From contig JAQTZQ010000009.1 in assembly GCA_028687645.1 (NCBI GenBank), positions 1-50,158 of the forward strand: a stretch of DNA of 50,158 nucleotides. The letters are read 5' to 3'. Source of the DNA: Rhodocyclaceae bacterium (lineage in GTDB: Bacteria; Pseudomonadota; Gammaproteobacteria; Burkholderiales; Rhodocyclaceae). The position numbers and the translations under genes are program-made. Shown in pieces: positions 27,017 through 35,378 of this stretch. The notes beneath the pieces were generated by a model that was not told where the DNA came from, did not search any database, and saw nothing but the letters and a program-made list of their open reading frames with translations. Positions within the stretch are counted from its first letter, which is position 1, and every line of letters begins with the position of its first letter.

Positions 27017-27171
27017 GATTTCTCCGGGAGGTGAAATGGATGTCTCCAGCGTGCTGCGGTGCTTGCGCGCCAAGCAATGCAGACTGTGCCGCCCTGCCTT
27101 CAACAATCATTGCTGCGTGCGCGTGAAACAAGTCAAAATATTTGCCCTCTTTGGGCATCAAACGACCGAAC

Positions 27172-27200
27172 ATGACAGTTCCGTGAATTTTTTGTGACAA
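27172..27200 (-). promoter_or_regulatory. Candidate Pho-box array upstream of the Pit transporter
   Basis: On the minus strand, three heptamers TTGTCAC, AATTCAC and CTGTCAT are spaced by 4 bases (11-bp period). This matches the PhoB direct-repeat geometry (CTGTCAT, 4 A/T-rich bases, CTGTCAC). The outer two fit well, the middle one only partly. It lies 156 bases before the start. Confidence 0.5.
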
Positions 27201-27255
27201 TCGTCATTCTACTACCGGCCCGCCTCAATCGCTGGCAGCCGCTAAAATGGGCGCC

Positions 27256-27588
27256 ATGATCCGCACGCAATTGGCCGATGATGCCTTCGGCGACCGCTTT
27301 GATTTGAAATCCCTGCCGCTGCCGCGACGGGCTGCCGGTTATGCAGTGCAGCGCCTGAATACCGACACCCTGCTCGACCGTGCGAGCGCTGAGTTTTTAC
27401 CCGTCCGCTCGCCCTTGCTTAGCGGGCTGTTCGCCAGTTTTGACGAAGCCCACGCCGCCGCCAGCGGCTGGGTTAACGCACACGGCCTCAACCCCGATGG
27501 ACATGGCCTGGCCATCGTTCCCGCCAATTTCGACCCGGTTTTGCAACGCCATGTGCTGATTTATGGCGTTCTGCGCGGTCAACCGTAA
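27256..27588 (+). CDS. Conserved hypothetical protein
   Basis: 110 residues from ATG 27256; an in-frame ATG at 27247 would add three residues, and neither has a clear ribosome-binding site. No motif known to me. The sequence reads FDLKSLPLPRRAAGYAVQRL early, then a helical stretch (FASFDEAHAAASGWVNAHGL) and a strand-like end (LAIVPANFDPVLQRHVLIYG). It has no export signal. The stop codon lies inside a USS-like repeat copy (27572-27604), and the following aldo/keto reductase starts 26 bases later, so the two may be co-transcribed. Function unknown. Confidence 0.68.
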   Translation: MIRTQLADDAFGDRFDLKSLPLPRRAAGYAVQRLNTDTLLDRASAEFLPVRSPLLSGLFASFDEAHAAASGWVNAHGLNPDGHGLAIVPANFDPVLQRHVLIYGVLRGQP

Positions 27589-27604
27589 ATTCACCCCTAT
27601 TTTT
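27572..27604 (+). repeat. USS-like repeat copy 9
   Basis: Core GCGCGGTCAAC (changes in the first three bases), then CGTAAATT and distal TATTTTT. Overlaps the stop codon of the hypothetical gene at 27256-27588. Confidence 0.65.
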
Positions 27605-27614
27605 GGAGACGCCC

Positions 27615-28652
27615 ATGGCCCTACGCCCACTTGGAAACAGCGCTTTACAAGTACCCGACATCTGCCTCGGCACCATGACTTTCGGCGAGCAAACCGGCGA
27701 GGCTGACGCCCACGCACAACTTGATTACGCGCTGAGTGAAGGCATCAATTTCATCGACACCGCCGAAATGTATCCCGTGCCACCGCGCGCCGAAACCTGC
27801 GGGGCGACTGAAACCATCGTCGGCAACTGGCTGGCCCGTCAGCCGCGCGACAAGATCATTATCGCCACCAAAGTCGCCGGCCCGGCGCGCAGCATGAACT
27901 GGATCCGCAAGGGGCCGCTGGCCATGGATCGCGCCAATATCCGCACCGCCGTGGAAGGCTCGCTCAAACGCCTGCAAACCGATTACATCGACCTCTACCA
28001 ACTGCACTGGCCGGAGCGCAATCAGGCGATGTTCGGCCAATGGCAATTTGCCCCGAGCAACGAACGCGAGGTGACGCCAATACGCGAACAGTTGGAAGCA
28101 CTGGCCGAGTTGGTACGCGAGGGCAAAGTGCGGCAGATCGCGATCTCCAACGAACACCCGTGGGGCATCATGCAATTTACCCGGCTGGCGGAAGAGCACG
28201 GCCTGCCCCGCATCGCATCTACGCAAAACGCCTACAGTCTGCTCAACCGCACGTTTGAAACTGGCCTGACTGAAGTCTGCTATCGCGAAAATGTCGGCCT
28301 GCTCGCCTACTCGGCCCTGGCGTTTGGCCATCTCACCGGCAAATACCTGAGCAACCCGGCAGCCGCTGGCCGCATCACACTATGGCCGGCTTTTGGCCAG
28401 CGCTATACCAAGCCCAACGTTGCCCCGGCGGTTGCCGCTTATGTTGCCCTTGCCGCGCGCCATGGCCTGACACCAACGCAACTGGCACTCGGTTTCGTCC
28501 ATTCACGCTGGTTCGTCAGCAGCACCATTATCGGCGCCTCATCGCTGGCACAACTCAAGGAAACCTTGCCGGCGACCCGGACACCAATCGCCAAAGAAAT
28601 CCTGACAGAAATCGACGCCATTCACCTTCAATACACCAACCCGGCGCCATGA
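27615..28652 (+). CDS. Aldo/keto reductase, Tas-like
   Basis: A 345-residue AKR-family (beta/alpha)8 barrel from the ATG at 27615, which follows GGAG; a TTG at 27603 is an unlikely start. The catalytic tetrad is present: Asp48 and Tyr53 (FIDTAEMYP), Lys86 (IIIATKVAG) and His131 (LYQLHWPER). The NADPH-binding end shows FVHSRWFVSSTIIGASSLAQLKE. The TAEMYPVPP sequence and length match the Tas/YajO-type group of NADPH-dependent reductases of carbonyl substrates. Physiological substrate unknown. It overlaps the DUF455 gene by ATGA (28649-28652), so the two form an operon. Confidence 0.93.
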   Translation: MALRPLGNSALQVPDICLGTMTFGEQTGEADAHAQLDYALSEGINFIDTAEMYPVPPRAETCGATETIVGNWLARQPRDKIIIATKVAGPARSMNWIRKGPLAMDRANIRTAVEGSLKRLQTDYIDLYQLHWPERNQAMFGQWQFAPSNEREVTPIREQLEALAELVREGKVRQIAISNEHPWGIMQFTRLAEEHGLPRIASTQNAYSLLNRTFETGLTEVCYRENVGLLAYSALAFGHLTGKYLSNPAAAGRITLWPAFGQRYTKPNVAPAVAAYVALAARHGLTPTQLALGFVHSRWFVSSTIIGASSLAQLKETLPATRTPIAKEILTEIDAIHLQYTNPAP

Positions 28653-29443
28653 AAGACTCTTTGTTTGCCGCCCTGAGTGCAGCCCTTGCGGCTGAAAAAA
28701 TCGAGCAAAAAACGGCGTTGACCGTAACACTTTCCGAAAACTGGGCTGCTGGGCGATTGCTGGTCGATATCCCGGCCAACCCGCAGCTCATTTGTGGTCG
28801 CCCGGCCAAACCTGAACTGGTCGCCCCCGGCCAGGTGCAACAACGCAACCCGCAAAGCCCCGAAGGCCGCGCCCGGCTGCTGCATGCCATTGTTCACATC
28901 GAATTTTCAGCGATCAATCTGGCGCTTGATCACGCGGCGCGCTTCCCGGGCATGCCGACCCAGTATTACGCCGACTGGATTGGCGTTGCCGCCGAGGAGG
29001 CCTACCACTTCCGCATCCTGCGCGAGCGCTTGCAAAGCCTGGGCCATGATTACGGCGATTTCCCCGCCCATGCCGGGCTGTGGGAGATGGCCGAAAAAAC
29101 GGCCGGCGACGTGCTGGCGCGCATGGCCCTGGTGCCGCGCCTGCTCGAAGCGCGCGGGCTGGATGCGACGCCACCGATACAACGCAAGCTGGAACAGGTC
29201 GGCGACCATGAATCAGCTCGTCTTCTCGATATCATCCTGCGCGATGAAATCGGCCACGTCGGGCTGGGCGACCAATGGTTCCGCCGACTTTGCGCCGAGC
29301 GCGGGCTAGATGCTGAAAATACATTTCGCCAACTGCTGATTGACTTCAAAGCCCCGTGGCCGAGCGCGCCGATGAACGAAAGCGCCCGCCTCGCAGCCGG
29401 CTTCACGCTCGCCGAACTGGCGGCGCTGCGCAAAAAGGAGTAA
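28649..29443 (+). CDS. DUF455 ferritin-like protein
   Basis: A 264-residue protein; the ATG overlaps the aldo/keto reductase stop. It is a likely four-helix di-iron protein. Metal-ligand-type motifs are AIVHIEFSAINLALDHAAR, GVAAEEAYHFRILRERL, WEMAEKTAGDVLARMALV and ILRDEIGHVGLGDQWF, giving Glu/His pairs on successive helices as in DUF455 and MiaE-like proteins. The reaction is not known. A USS-like repeat copy in the opposite orientation lies near the 5' end (28695-28728), encoding EKIEQKTALTVT. The upstream frame (28382-28648) is a shadow of the reductase gene. Confidence 0.85.
   Translation: MKDSLFAALSAALAAEKIEQKTALTVTLSENWAAGRLLVDIPANPQLICGRPAKPELVAPGQVQQRNPQSPEGRARLLHAIVHIEFSAINLALDHAARFPGMPTQYYADWIGVAAEEAYHFRILRERLQSLGHDYGDFPAHAGLWEMAEKTAGDVLARMALVPRLLEARGLDATPPIQRKLEQVGDHESARLLDIILRDEIGHVGLGDQWFRRLCAERGLDAENTFRQLLIDFKAPWPSAPMNESARLAAGFTLAELAALRKKE
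28695..28728 (-). repeat. USS-like repeat copy 10
   Basis: On the minus strand: exact core GTTACGGTCAAC, then GCCGTTTTTT and distal GATTTTTT. Inside the DUF455 gene. First copy in the opposite orientation. Confidence 0.75.
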
Positions 29444-29634
29444 ACTAATCGAATCAATGCGTTGATGAAGCGCCCGCAGGTCTTTCGAAGCAGCCCCCGT
29501 CGTTCTTGTTTGCAGGTTCACCACATTGATTCGCCCCCGGCATGGCTGCATCGGGGAACTCAGGCCGCCCGACCACTCGGGCCTACCCGTCGCAAGCCAT
29601 AACAAAGCCTAATAGCGACGATGAAAGGAACAGC
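29444..29634 (+). other. Structured leader region upstream of the DEAD-box helicase gene
   Basis: 191 bases without a gene. It contains possible hairpins: CCCCG and CGGGG arms at about 29534-29555, and a perfect GCCCGA-CCAC-TCGGGC stem at 29567-29582, about 50 bases before the start codon. A long structured 5' leader is common for cold-induced DEAD-box helicase genes. No promoter could be fixed with confidence. Confidence 0.35.
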
Positions 29635-31464
29635 ATGTCAACCACAGAGGCCACCAACGCTCTGAGCTTTGCCGATCTCGGTTTAAGCGATTCACTTCTC
29701 AAAACGCTCAAGGATGTCGGTTACGAAACCCCGTCGCCAATTCAGGCCGCGTGTATCCCCATCCTACTTGAGGGACGCGACCTGATCGGTCAGGCACAAA
29801 CCGGCACCGGCAAAACCGCCGCCTTCGCCCTGCCACTGATGGAACAGATCGACCTGAAAATCAGCAAGCCGCAAGCGCTGGTTCTCACCCCGACGCGCGA
29901 ACTGGCGATCCAGGTTGCCGAGGCGCTGCAAAGCTACGCCAAGAACCTGCCCGGCTTCCATGTGCTGCCGATTTACGGCGGCCAAAGCTACACCATCCAG
30001 CTCAAGCAACTGTCACGCGGCGCCCATATTGTCGTCGGCACGCCGGGTCGCGTCATGGACCACATCGAGCGTAAAACGCTCAACCTCGACCACCTGAAAA
30101 CCATGGTTCTCGACGAAGCCGACGAAATGTTACGCATGGGCTTCATCGACGACGTCGAGTGGATTCTTGAGCGCACCCCGGCCCAGCACCAGACCGCCCT
30201 GTTCTCCGCCACGATGCCGGAACAAATCCGCCGTGTTGCCCAGAAATATCTGGTCGAGCCGCGCGAAATCAAAATCAAATCAGCAACCGCCACCGTTGCG
30301 GCGATCCGTCAGGTTTACTGGCAGGTTTCCGGCATGCACAAGCTGGATGCGCTGACCCGTATCCTCGAAGTAGAAGACAATTTTGACGCCGCGATCATCT
30401 TCGTGCGCACCAAAAACGCCACCGTTGAACTTGCCGACAAGCTCTCCGCCCGTGGTTACGCTGCCGCAGCCTTGAATGGCGACCTCAACCAGCAGATGCG
30501 CGAACGCGTCATCGAGCAATTGAAGTCCGGCGCCCTCGATATTGTGGTTGCGACCGACGTCGCCGCGCGCGGCATCGACGTGCCGCGCGTCAGTCACGTT
30601 GTTAACTACGACATTCCGTACGATACCGAAGCCTACGTGCACCGTATCGGCCGTACTGGCCGTGCTGGTCGCACCGGCAACGCCATTCTGTTCGTCGCCC
30701 CGCGCGAAGTCAGCATGTTGCGCAGCATTGAACGCGCTACCCGCCAGCCGATTGCCCCGCTCACCCTGCCGAGCCGCGCCGATGTGACCAACAAGCGCGT
30801 CGCCGATTTCAAGGCCAGCGTGGCCGAGGTATTGAATGCTGAAGGCCTCGATTTCTTCTCCAACATCGTTTCGCAGATTGCTGAAGAGCAAAATGTCAGC
30901 GCCGAAGAAGTTGCGGCTGCTTTGGCGATGATGTGTCAAAAGGGCAAACCGCTTCAAATCCCTGGTGAAGACCCCGTCGCCCGCCCCTTGCCTGCCGCTG
31001 ACAGCCGTCGCCCGGGTACTTTTGGCGAACGTGACCGCAAGCCGCGCTCGGAAGACCGTAGCGACAGCCGTCCGCGTTTTGATGACCGCCCAAGCAAACC
31101 GCGCTTTGAAGGTGGTGACAGCCGCCCGCGCTCCGAAGACAAGCCGCGTCGTGCCATGGCCCCGTCGAGCGATATGATTACTTACCGCATTGATGTGGGC
31201 CGCGATCATGGCGTTCAGGTCAAGGACATCGTCGGCGCCATCGCCAACGAAGCCGGCATCGAAAGCCGCTTTATTGGCCGTATCGGTCTCTATGACGAAT
31301 CGAGCACCGTCGAGCTACCCGCCGGCATGCCCGCCGAAGCCGCCAACGCCCTGAAACGTACCCGCGTGCGCGGCATACCGATCAACATGCGCCCGGATGA
31401 AGGTCGCCCGGACGGCGCTTCTGATGGCGAGCGCAAGTTCAAGAAAAAGCCGAGCAGCTACTGA
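29635..31464 (+). CDS. deaD: DEAD-box ATP-dependent RNA helicase, DeaD/CsdA type
   Basis: A 609-residue helicase from the ATG at 29635, preceded by AAAGGA. Motifs in order: Q motif ETPSPIQ, Walker A AQTGTGKT (54-61), PTRELAIQ, GTPGRVMD, DEAD at 160-163, SAT, and HRIGRTGR at 336-343. A linker rich in Arg, Asp, Ser and Pro (about residues 440-510, with repeats such as DSRPRFDDRPSKPRF) leads to a C-terminal DbpA-type RNA-binding domain (YRIDVGRDHGVQVKDIVGAI to VRGIPINMRPDEGRPDG). This layout matches DeaD/CsdA, which unwinds RNA in ribosome assembly and mRNA decay at low temperature. A strong terminator follows. Confidence 0.93.
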   Translation: MSTTEATNALSFADLGLSDSLLKTLKDVGYETPSPIQAACIPILLEGRDLIGQAQTGTGKTAAFALPLMEQIDLKISKPQALVLTPTRELAIQVAEALQSYAKNLPGFHVLPIYGGQSYTIQLKQLSRGAHIVVGTPGRVMDHIERKTLNLDHLKTMVLDEADEMLRMGFIDDVEWILERTPAQHQTALFSATMPEQIRRVAQKYLVEPREIKIKSATATVAAIRQVYWQVSGMHKLDALTRILEVEDNFDAAIIFVRTKNATVELADKLSARGYAAAALNGDLNQQMRERVIEQLKSGALDIVVATDVAARGIDVPRVSHVVNYDIPYDTEAYVHRIGRTGRAGRTGNAILFVAPREVSMLRSIERATRQPIAPLTLPSRADVTNKRVADFKASVAEVLNAEGLDFFSNIVSQIAEEQNVSAEEVAAALAMMCQKGKPLQIPGEDPVARPLPAADSRRPGTFGERDRKPRSEDRSDSRPRFDDRPSKPRFEGGDSRPRSEDKPRRAMAPSSDMITYRIDVGRDHGVQVKDIVGAIANEAGIESRFIGRIGLYDESSTVELPAGMPAEAANALKRTRVRGIPINMRPDEGRPDGASDGERKFKKKPSSY

Positions 31465-31484
31465 TTTTCAAGTAGCCTCAACGA

Positions 31485-31511
31485 GCCACGGAGCAGTCCG
31501 TGGCTTTTTTT
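31485..31511 (+). terminator. Rho-independent terminator of deaD
   Basis: Perfect 8-bp stem GCCACGGA / TCCGTGGC with loop GCAG, followed by TTTTTTT. It ends transcription of the helicase gene and insulates the cobalamin operon. Confidence 0.93.
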
Positions 31512-31557
31512 CGTCCACCTTTTCGTCCTCAAAGCCAGGCGAGACATAGCGAAAAAA

Positions 31558-31586
31558 TTGGCGCTTTTCTGGCTTCGTCATATACT
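31558..31586 (+). promoter_or_regulatory. Sigma-70 promoter of the cobalamin operon
   Basis: TTGGCG (31558-31563) and TATACT (31581-31586) separated by exactly 17 bases. The predicted start, about 31593, lies just before the riboswitch, which fits its placement in the leader. Confidence 0.75.
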
Positions 31587-31596
31587 TGCCGCGCTT

Positions 31597-31780
31597 TAGG
31601 TGCCTTGCCTCACGTTTGTGGGGCGGGTGAAACGGGAAGCCGGTGACGTTCGAGCCAACAGCTCAACCATTCCGGCGCAGCCCCCGCTGCTGTAAGCCTG
31701 ACGAATTTGCCCTACGCCACTGTGTCCGCACGGGAAGGTTGGTAAAGGAGGATGAAGGCGAGCCAGAAGACCGGCCTAAA
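31597..31780 (+). ncRNA. Cobalamin riboswitch
   Basis: The leader before cbiM carries the conserved elements of the adenosylcobalamin riboswitch in order: AGGTGCC at the 5' end, GGGTGAAACGGGAAGCCGGTG-type core at about 31624-31645 (split here into its two known halves, GAAACGGGAAG and CCGGTG), GCGCAGCCCCCGCTGCTGTAA, GCCACTG (B12 box vicinity) and the closing GCGAGCCAGAAGACCGGCC region. It should repress the operon when cobalamin is plentiful, probably by hiding the translation start, as no terminator hairpin with a T-run was seen between it and cbiM (31781-31925). Confidence 0.95.
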
Positions 31781-31925
31781 TCAAATGCTGTGCCAATCCC
31801 CGGGGTGACGGGAGCGGTTCTGTTGATTTGCGCCGGCGATTTTCCGTCTACGGCCCTTCTTCCGATCTGCATTCTCATTCCCCCATGGCTTGGCATTTGG
31901 TTATTTCTCGCTGTGGGAGAGAAAA

Positions 31926-32603
31926 ATGCACATCATGGAAGGCTTCCTTCCTGTCGAGCACGCTATTGGCTGGACGCTGGCCTCTGCCTCCTTTGTTGCC
32001 TGGGGTTTGCATGCCATTAAAAAACGCATCGACGAACAGCCGGAGCAGCGCATGTTGCTCGGTGTCGCCGCCGCATTCTCTTTCGTGCTGTCGGCCCTCA
32101 AGCTGCCCTCGGTCACCGGCAGTTGTTCGCACCCGACCGGCACCGGCCTCGGTGCACTGCTGTTCGGCCCGGTGGCAATGGCGCCGATTGGTGCTGTGGT
32201 GCTGCTTTTTCAGGCCCTGTTGCTGGCCCACGGCGGGCTGACGACGCTTGGCGCCAACCTGTTTTCGATGGCCATCGTCGGCCCCTTTGTCGCGGCCGGT
32301 ATTTTCCGTCTGGCGCGTGGCCTCAAGCGGTCTTTTGCGCTCAGTGTATTTCTCGCTACCAGCCTGGCGGACCTGATGACTTATGTGACGACCTCGGCGC
32401 AACTGGCCTGGGCCTTCCCTGATCCGCTCGGTGGCTTTAGCGCTTCGTTTGCCAAGTTTGCGACAATTTTCGCGATCACCCAGATTCCTCTGGCAATCAG
32501 CGAAGGCTTGCTCACCGTGGTCATCTTCAATGCCCTCGCCCGCTTCAATCCGCAGGAATTGCGCGACATGAAGTTGCTGCCAGCAAACGAGGTGCGCGCA
32601 TGA
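31926..32603 (+). CDS. cbiM: Cobalt ECF transporter S component CbiM
   Basis: A 225-residue membrane protein. It begins MHIMEGFLP, the conserved N-terminus whose His2 and free amino group coordinate the metal in CbiM/NikM. Later it has [24 protein letters not shown], the second signature, with Ser-x-His. About six to seven membrane segments. It binds Co2+ and, with CbiNQO, imports it for corrin synthesis. The in-frame extension to 31890 is excluded because MHIMEG must be the true terminus. First gene of the riboswitch-controlled operon; its stop overlaps cbiN (ATGA). Confidence 0.96.
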   Translation: MHIMEGFLPVEHAIGWTLASASFVAWGLHAIKKRIDEQPEQRMLLGVAAAFSFVLSALKLPSVTGSCSHPTGTGLGALLFGPVAMAPIGAVVLLFQALLLAHGGLTTLGANLFSMAIVGPFVAAGIFRLARGLKRSFALSVFLATSLADLMTYVTTSAQLAWAFPDPLGGFSASFAKFATIFAITQIPLAISEGLLTVVIFNALARFNPQELRDMKLLPANEVRA

Positions 32604-32962
32604 AGCGGCACCAAAACCTGTTGCTCCTGATCGCCGTCGTGCTGCTTGCTGTGCTGCCGCTGTGGCTGGTGCAAAAGCCGGCAGCGGATGCTGACGGCAA
32701 ACCGGCCGAGATTTTTGCTGGCGCCGACAACAAAGCCAGAGATCTGATCGGCGTCATCGCGCCCGATTACCGACCATGGTTTGAACCACTCCTCGAACCG
32801 GCCAGCGGCGAGATATCCTCACTGCTATTCGCCCTGCAGGCCGCGTTGGGCGCCGGCTTCATCGGCTATTACCTCGGCGCAGCGGTGACCCGCGAAAAAA
32901 TACAGCGCGAAATGGCCAAACAAATGGCGGAACAACAGGAAAAGCCAACCCGTGCTGATTGA
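32600..32962 (+). CDS. cbiN: Cobalt transporter accessory protein CbiN
   Basis: A 120-residue protein with two membrane segments ([18 protein letters not shown] and [21 protein letters not shown]) flanking a periplasmic loop that contains [12 protein letters not shown] and [12 protein letters not shown], the conserved CbiN sequence. It helps load cobalt into CbiM. The C-terminal tail of about 25 charged residues is longer than usual. The start overlaps the cbiM stop by four bases; the end overlaps cbiQ by 11. Confidence 0.95.
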   Translation: MKRHQNLLLLIAVVLLAVLPLWLVQKPAADADGKPAEIFAGADNKARDLIGVIAPDYRPWFEPLLEPASGEISSLLFALQAALGAGFIGYYLGAAVTREKIQREMAKQMAEQQEKPTRAD

Positions 32963-33692
32963 GCAGTCGGCTTACAGCAATCGCTGGCGCAGCGTTTCGC
33001 CAGCGGCCAAAGGGCTGTTTGCCGCCTGCGGCTTTGTCGCAATTTTTGCCGCCAAATCGCCGTTGACCGCAACACTTGTCGCCGGACTCTTGTTGCTGGT
33101 CACCCTGATTGGCGCCGGCATCACGCTCGGCCGCTATTTGCGCGCCGCTGCCCCGGCCCTGTTTTTTCTGGCGATGGGCAGCCTGTCGCTGGCCTTTGCC
33201 GTTGATGTCGGCGATAACCGACCGCTGCTGCACCTGGCCCCGAACGGCCTGGCCAAATTGGTTGAAGTCGGTACGCGCTCGCTCGGCGCACTGGCCGCCC
33301 TGCTCTTTCTGGTCCTGACAACGCCCTTGGTTGACCTGATCGCCCTGCTCCGTAGCCTCAGAACACCTGAGCTGCTGCTCGAAATTATGGTCCTTTGCTA
33401 CCGCATGCTTTTTGTCTTTTCCGCAGCTGTGCATGAGACCTGGAACGCGCAATCGGCCCGCCTTGGCTATGCCAGCGCCCGGTTAACCATCCGCTCGCTG
33501 GGCGGCCTCACAGCTAATTTGACGCTGCAAGTCTGGCAGCGCGCCCACGCCCTGCATCTGGCGGCCCAGGCACGCAACAACGATGGTCCCTTGCGTTTTC
33601 TCGAAGCGAATTTTGCCAATACGGGCCGCGATTGCCGCGTTGCCGGCGTCGCTGGTGCCGGTTTGATCGCCCTTGCCTGGGGACTGGCATGA
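32952..33692 (+). CDS. cbiQ: Cobalt ECF transporter T component CbiQ
   Basis: A 246-residue membrane protein with a GTG start at 32952, inside cbiN. It has about five membrane segments and the coupling-helix motifs TRSLGALAALLFLVLTTP and SARLGYASARLTIRSLG, near the ARG-type signatures that contact the ATPase. It transmits ATP-driven movement from CbiO to CbiM. A minus-oriented USS-like repeat copy lies near the 5' end (33041-33073). Its stop overlaps cbiO (ATGA). Confidence 0.93.
   Translation: MLIEQSAYSNRWRSVSPAAKGLFAACGFVAIFAAKSPLTATLVAGLLLLVTLIGAGITLGRYLRAAAPALFFLAMGSLSLAFAVDVGDNRPLLHLAPNGLAKLVEVGTRSLGALAALLFLVLTTPLVDLIALLRSLRTPELLLEIMVLCYRMLFVFSAAVHETWNAQSARLGYASARLTIRSLGGLTANLTLQVWQRAHALHLAAQARNNDGPLRFLEANFANTGRDCRVAGVAGAGLIALAWGLA
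33041..33073 (-). repeat. USS-like repeat copy 11
   Basis: On the minus strand: core GTTGCGGTCAAC, then GGCGATTT and distal AAAAATT. Inside cbiQ. Confidence 0.65.
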
Positions 33693-34543
33693 GCAACACA
33701 CTGCTCGAACTAAGCCACATCAGCTATCGCTACCCAGATGGCAGCATCGGCCTCGATGACTGTTCGCTGCGCATCGCGCGCGGTAGCCGCAATGTACTGA
33801 TCGGCGCCAACGGCTCGGGCAAGACTACCCTCTTTCAACACAGCAACGGCCTCTTGCGGGCACAGGCGGGTGTTGTGCGTTATGACGGCAAGGAGATCAA
33901 CTATGGCCGGGCCGGCCTGCGCGACTTGCGCGGCAAGGTCGGCATGGTTTTCCAGAACCCGGACCACCAGCTATTTTCTGCCAGCGTGCAGGAAGACGTC
34001 TCCTTCGGCCCGCTCAATCTCGGGTTGGACATGGCAACGGTACGCCAGCGCGTGGCTTCGTCCTTGCAGACAGTCGGCATGACGGAGCACGCCGACAAGG
34101 CGGTGCACAACCTGAGTTTCGGTCAAAAAAAGCGCGTCTGCATTGCCGGCGTCTTGGCCATGGAACCGGAACTGCTGGTGCTCGACGAGCCAATGGCCGG
34201 CCTTGATCACGCCATGCAAAAAGAGCTGATGGCGGTACTCGACGGCCTGCACCAACGCGGCATCACGCTGCTGTTGGCCACCCACAATATCGACTTTGCG
34301 TATCGCTGGGCCGAGCACATTCACCTGATGGCTGCTGGCCGCTGCACTGCCTCACTGAACGCGGCCGAACTCGGCGAACACGCCACCGCACTTACTGCGG
34401 TCGGCCTGCCCTTGCCGGAAGTCATCAAGCTGCATCGCGGGCTGGTCGAGCGCGGCATGGTGCCAGCCACCCCCGCTCCCCGGTGCGCCAACAGCCTGCT
34501 CGGCTTGCTGACAACACTGAATATTGCAAAGGAAATCCCATGA
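33689..34543 (+). CDS. cbiO: Cobalt ECF transporter ATPase CbiO
   Basis: A 284-residue ABC ATPase from the ATG at 33689, overlapping the cbiQ stop. Walker A GANGSGKTT is at 39-47, Q-loop MVFQNPDHQLFS follows, the signature is LSFGQKKRV, Walker B LLVLDEPMAGLD, and the switch histidine is in ATHNIDF. QNPDxQLF is typical of ECF ATPases. Only one ATPase gene is present, so CbiO works as a homodimer. The last bases form ATGA with a 16-codon open frame leading to cobM. Confidence 0.95.
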   Translation: MSNTLLELSHISYRYPDGSIGLDDCSLRIARGSRNVLIGANGSGKTTLFQHSNGLLRAQAGVVRYDGKEINYGRAGLRDLRGKVGMVFQNPDHQLFSASVQEDVSFGPLNLGLDMATVRQRVASSLQTVGMTEHADKAVHNLSFGQKKRVCIAGVLAMEPELLVLDEPMAGLDHAMQKELMAVLDGLHQRGITLLLATHNIDFAYRWAEHIHLMAAGRCTASLNAAELGEHATALTAVGLPLPEVIKLHRGLVERGMVPATPAPRCANSLLGLLTTLNIAKEIP

Positions 34544-34590
34544 AAAATTGCCGCAAATTGCGCGTTGACCATAACACTTTCATTTTATGA
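34540..34590 (+). CDS. 16-codon open frame linking cbiO and cobM
   Basis: MKNCRKLRVDHNTFIL, starting in an ATGA overlap with the cbiO stop and ending in an ATGA overlap with the cobM start. AAAGGA 6 bases before the ATG is a good ribosome-binding site, while cobM itself has none of note. This would give unbroken translational coupling from cbiO to cobM. The peptide has no recognisable function. Most of it is encoded by a USS-like repeat copy (34543-34575). It may be chance. Confidence 0.4.
   Translation: MKNCRKLRVDHNTFIL
34543..34575 (-). repeat. USS-like repeat copy 12
   Basis: On the minus strand: core GTTATGGTCAAC (one change), then GCGCAATTT and distal AATTTTT. Between cbiO and cobM, inside the 16-codon open frame. 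Confidence 0.7.
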
Positions 34591-35378
34591 CCGGAAAAAT
34601 CTGGTTTGTCGGCGCCGGCCCCGGCGATCCCGACTTGATCACCATCAAGGGGCGCAAGCTGCTGGAAGAATCCGGCGCTGTGCTTTTTGCCGGCTCGCTG
34701 GTCGATCAGGCAGCGACGCTGTTTACGCCGGAAGGTTGCGACATCCGCGACTCCAAGGATATGACGCTGGACGAAATGACCGACTGGCTGATTGCTGCGG
34801 CCAACCAGCACGAAACCGTCGTCCGCCTGCAGACCGGCGACCCCGGCCTGTACGGTGCGCTGATCGAAATGACCAGGCCGCTGACTGCCGCCGGCATCGA
34901 ATGGGCCGTCGTGCCCGGCGTGTCCTCAGCCATGGCCTCGATGGCTGCCGCCGGCGAAACGCTGACCCTGCCGGAAGTCACCCAGACGGTGATCTTGACC
35001 CGCGTCGCCGGGCGCACCCCAATGCCGCCGGGCGAAGAGCTTGAAGCCCTCGCCGCGCACAAGACAACGCTCTGTATCTACCTGTCGATCACCCTGCTGC
35101 ACAAGGTGCAGGAAGCGCTGCTCGCCGCCGGCTGGAGCGAAGATTCGCCAATTCTTGTCGTGCAAAAGGCCAGTTGGCCGGGGGCCGAAAAAATCGTGCG
35201 CGGCACGATCAAGGACATCAAACGCAAGTGCCAGGACGAGAAAATTGCCAGCCAGGCGATGATCGTCGCCAGCCCGACCCTGGGTGCTGCCGACTGGCCG
35301 GACCTGATTCGCTCCAAGCTTTACGACCCGACATTCACCCACCGCTTCCGCAAAGCTACGGAGAAACAGAATGACTAA
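34587..35378 (+). CDS. cobM: Precorrin-4 C11-methyltransferase (CobM/CbiF)
   Basis: A 263-residue tetrapyrrole methylase. VGAGPGDPDLITIKG at the N-terminus and LQTGDPGLYGALIEM and VPGVSSAMASMAAAG further on are SAM and substrate-binding motifs; VILTRVAGRTPMP is specific for the C11 enzyme. It adds the methyl group at C11 of precorrin-4, or the cobalt form in the early-insertion route. Given CbiX, CbiD and CbiG in the operon, the substrate is probably cobalt-precorrin-4. It overlaps cbiX by 8 bases. Confidence 0.93.
   Translation: MTGKIWFVGAGPGDPDLITIKGRKLLEESGAVLFAGSLVDQAATLFTPEGCDIRDSKDMTLDEMTDWLIAAANQHETVVRLQTGDPGLYGALIEMTRPLTAAGIEWAVVPGVSSAMASMAAAGETLTLPEVTQTVILTRVAGRTPMPPGEELEALAAHKTTLCIYLSITLLHKVQEALLAAGWSEDSPILVVQKASWPGAEKIVRGTIKDIKRKCQDEKIASQAMIVASPTLGAADWPDLIRSKLYDPTFTHRFRKATEKQND

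Noticed and set aside
27000-29000. dif-like site to explain the repeat polarity switch
   Set aside because: No sequence resembling the XerCD site was found near 28 kb.
29453-29466. ATCAA-TGCG-TTGAT palindrome after the DUF455 gene as an FNR site
   Set aside because: The half-sites are in the reverse order of the FNR consensus TTGAT-N4-ATCAA.
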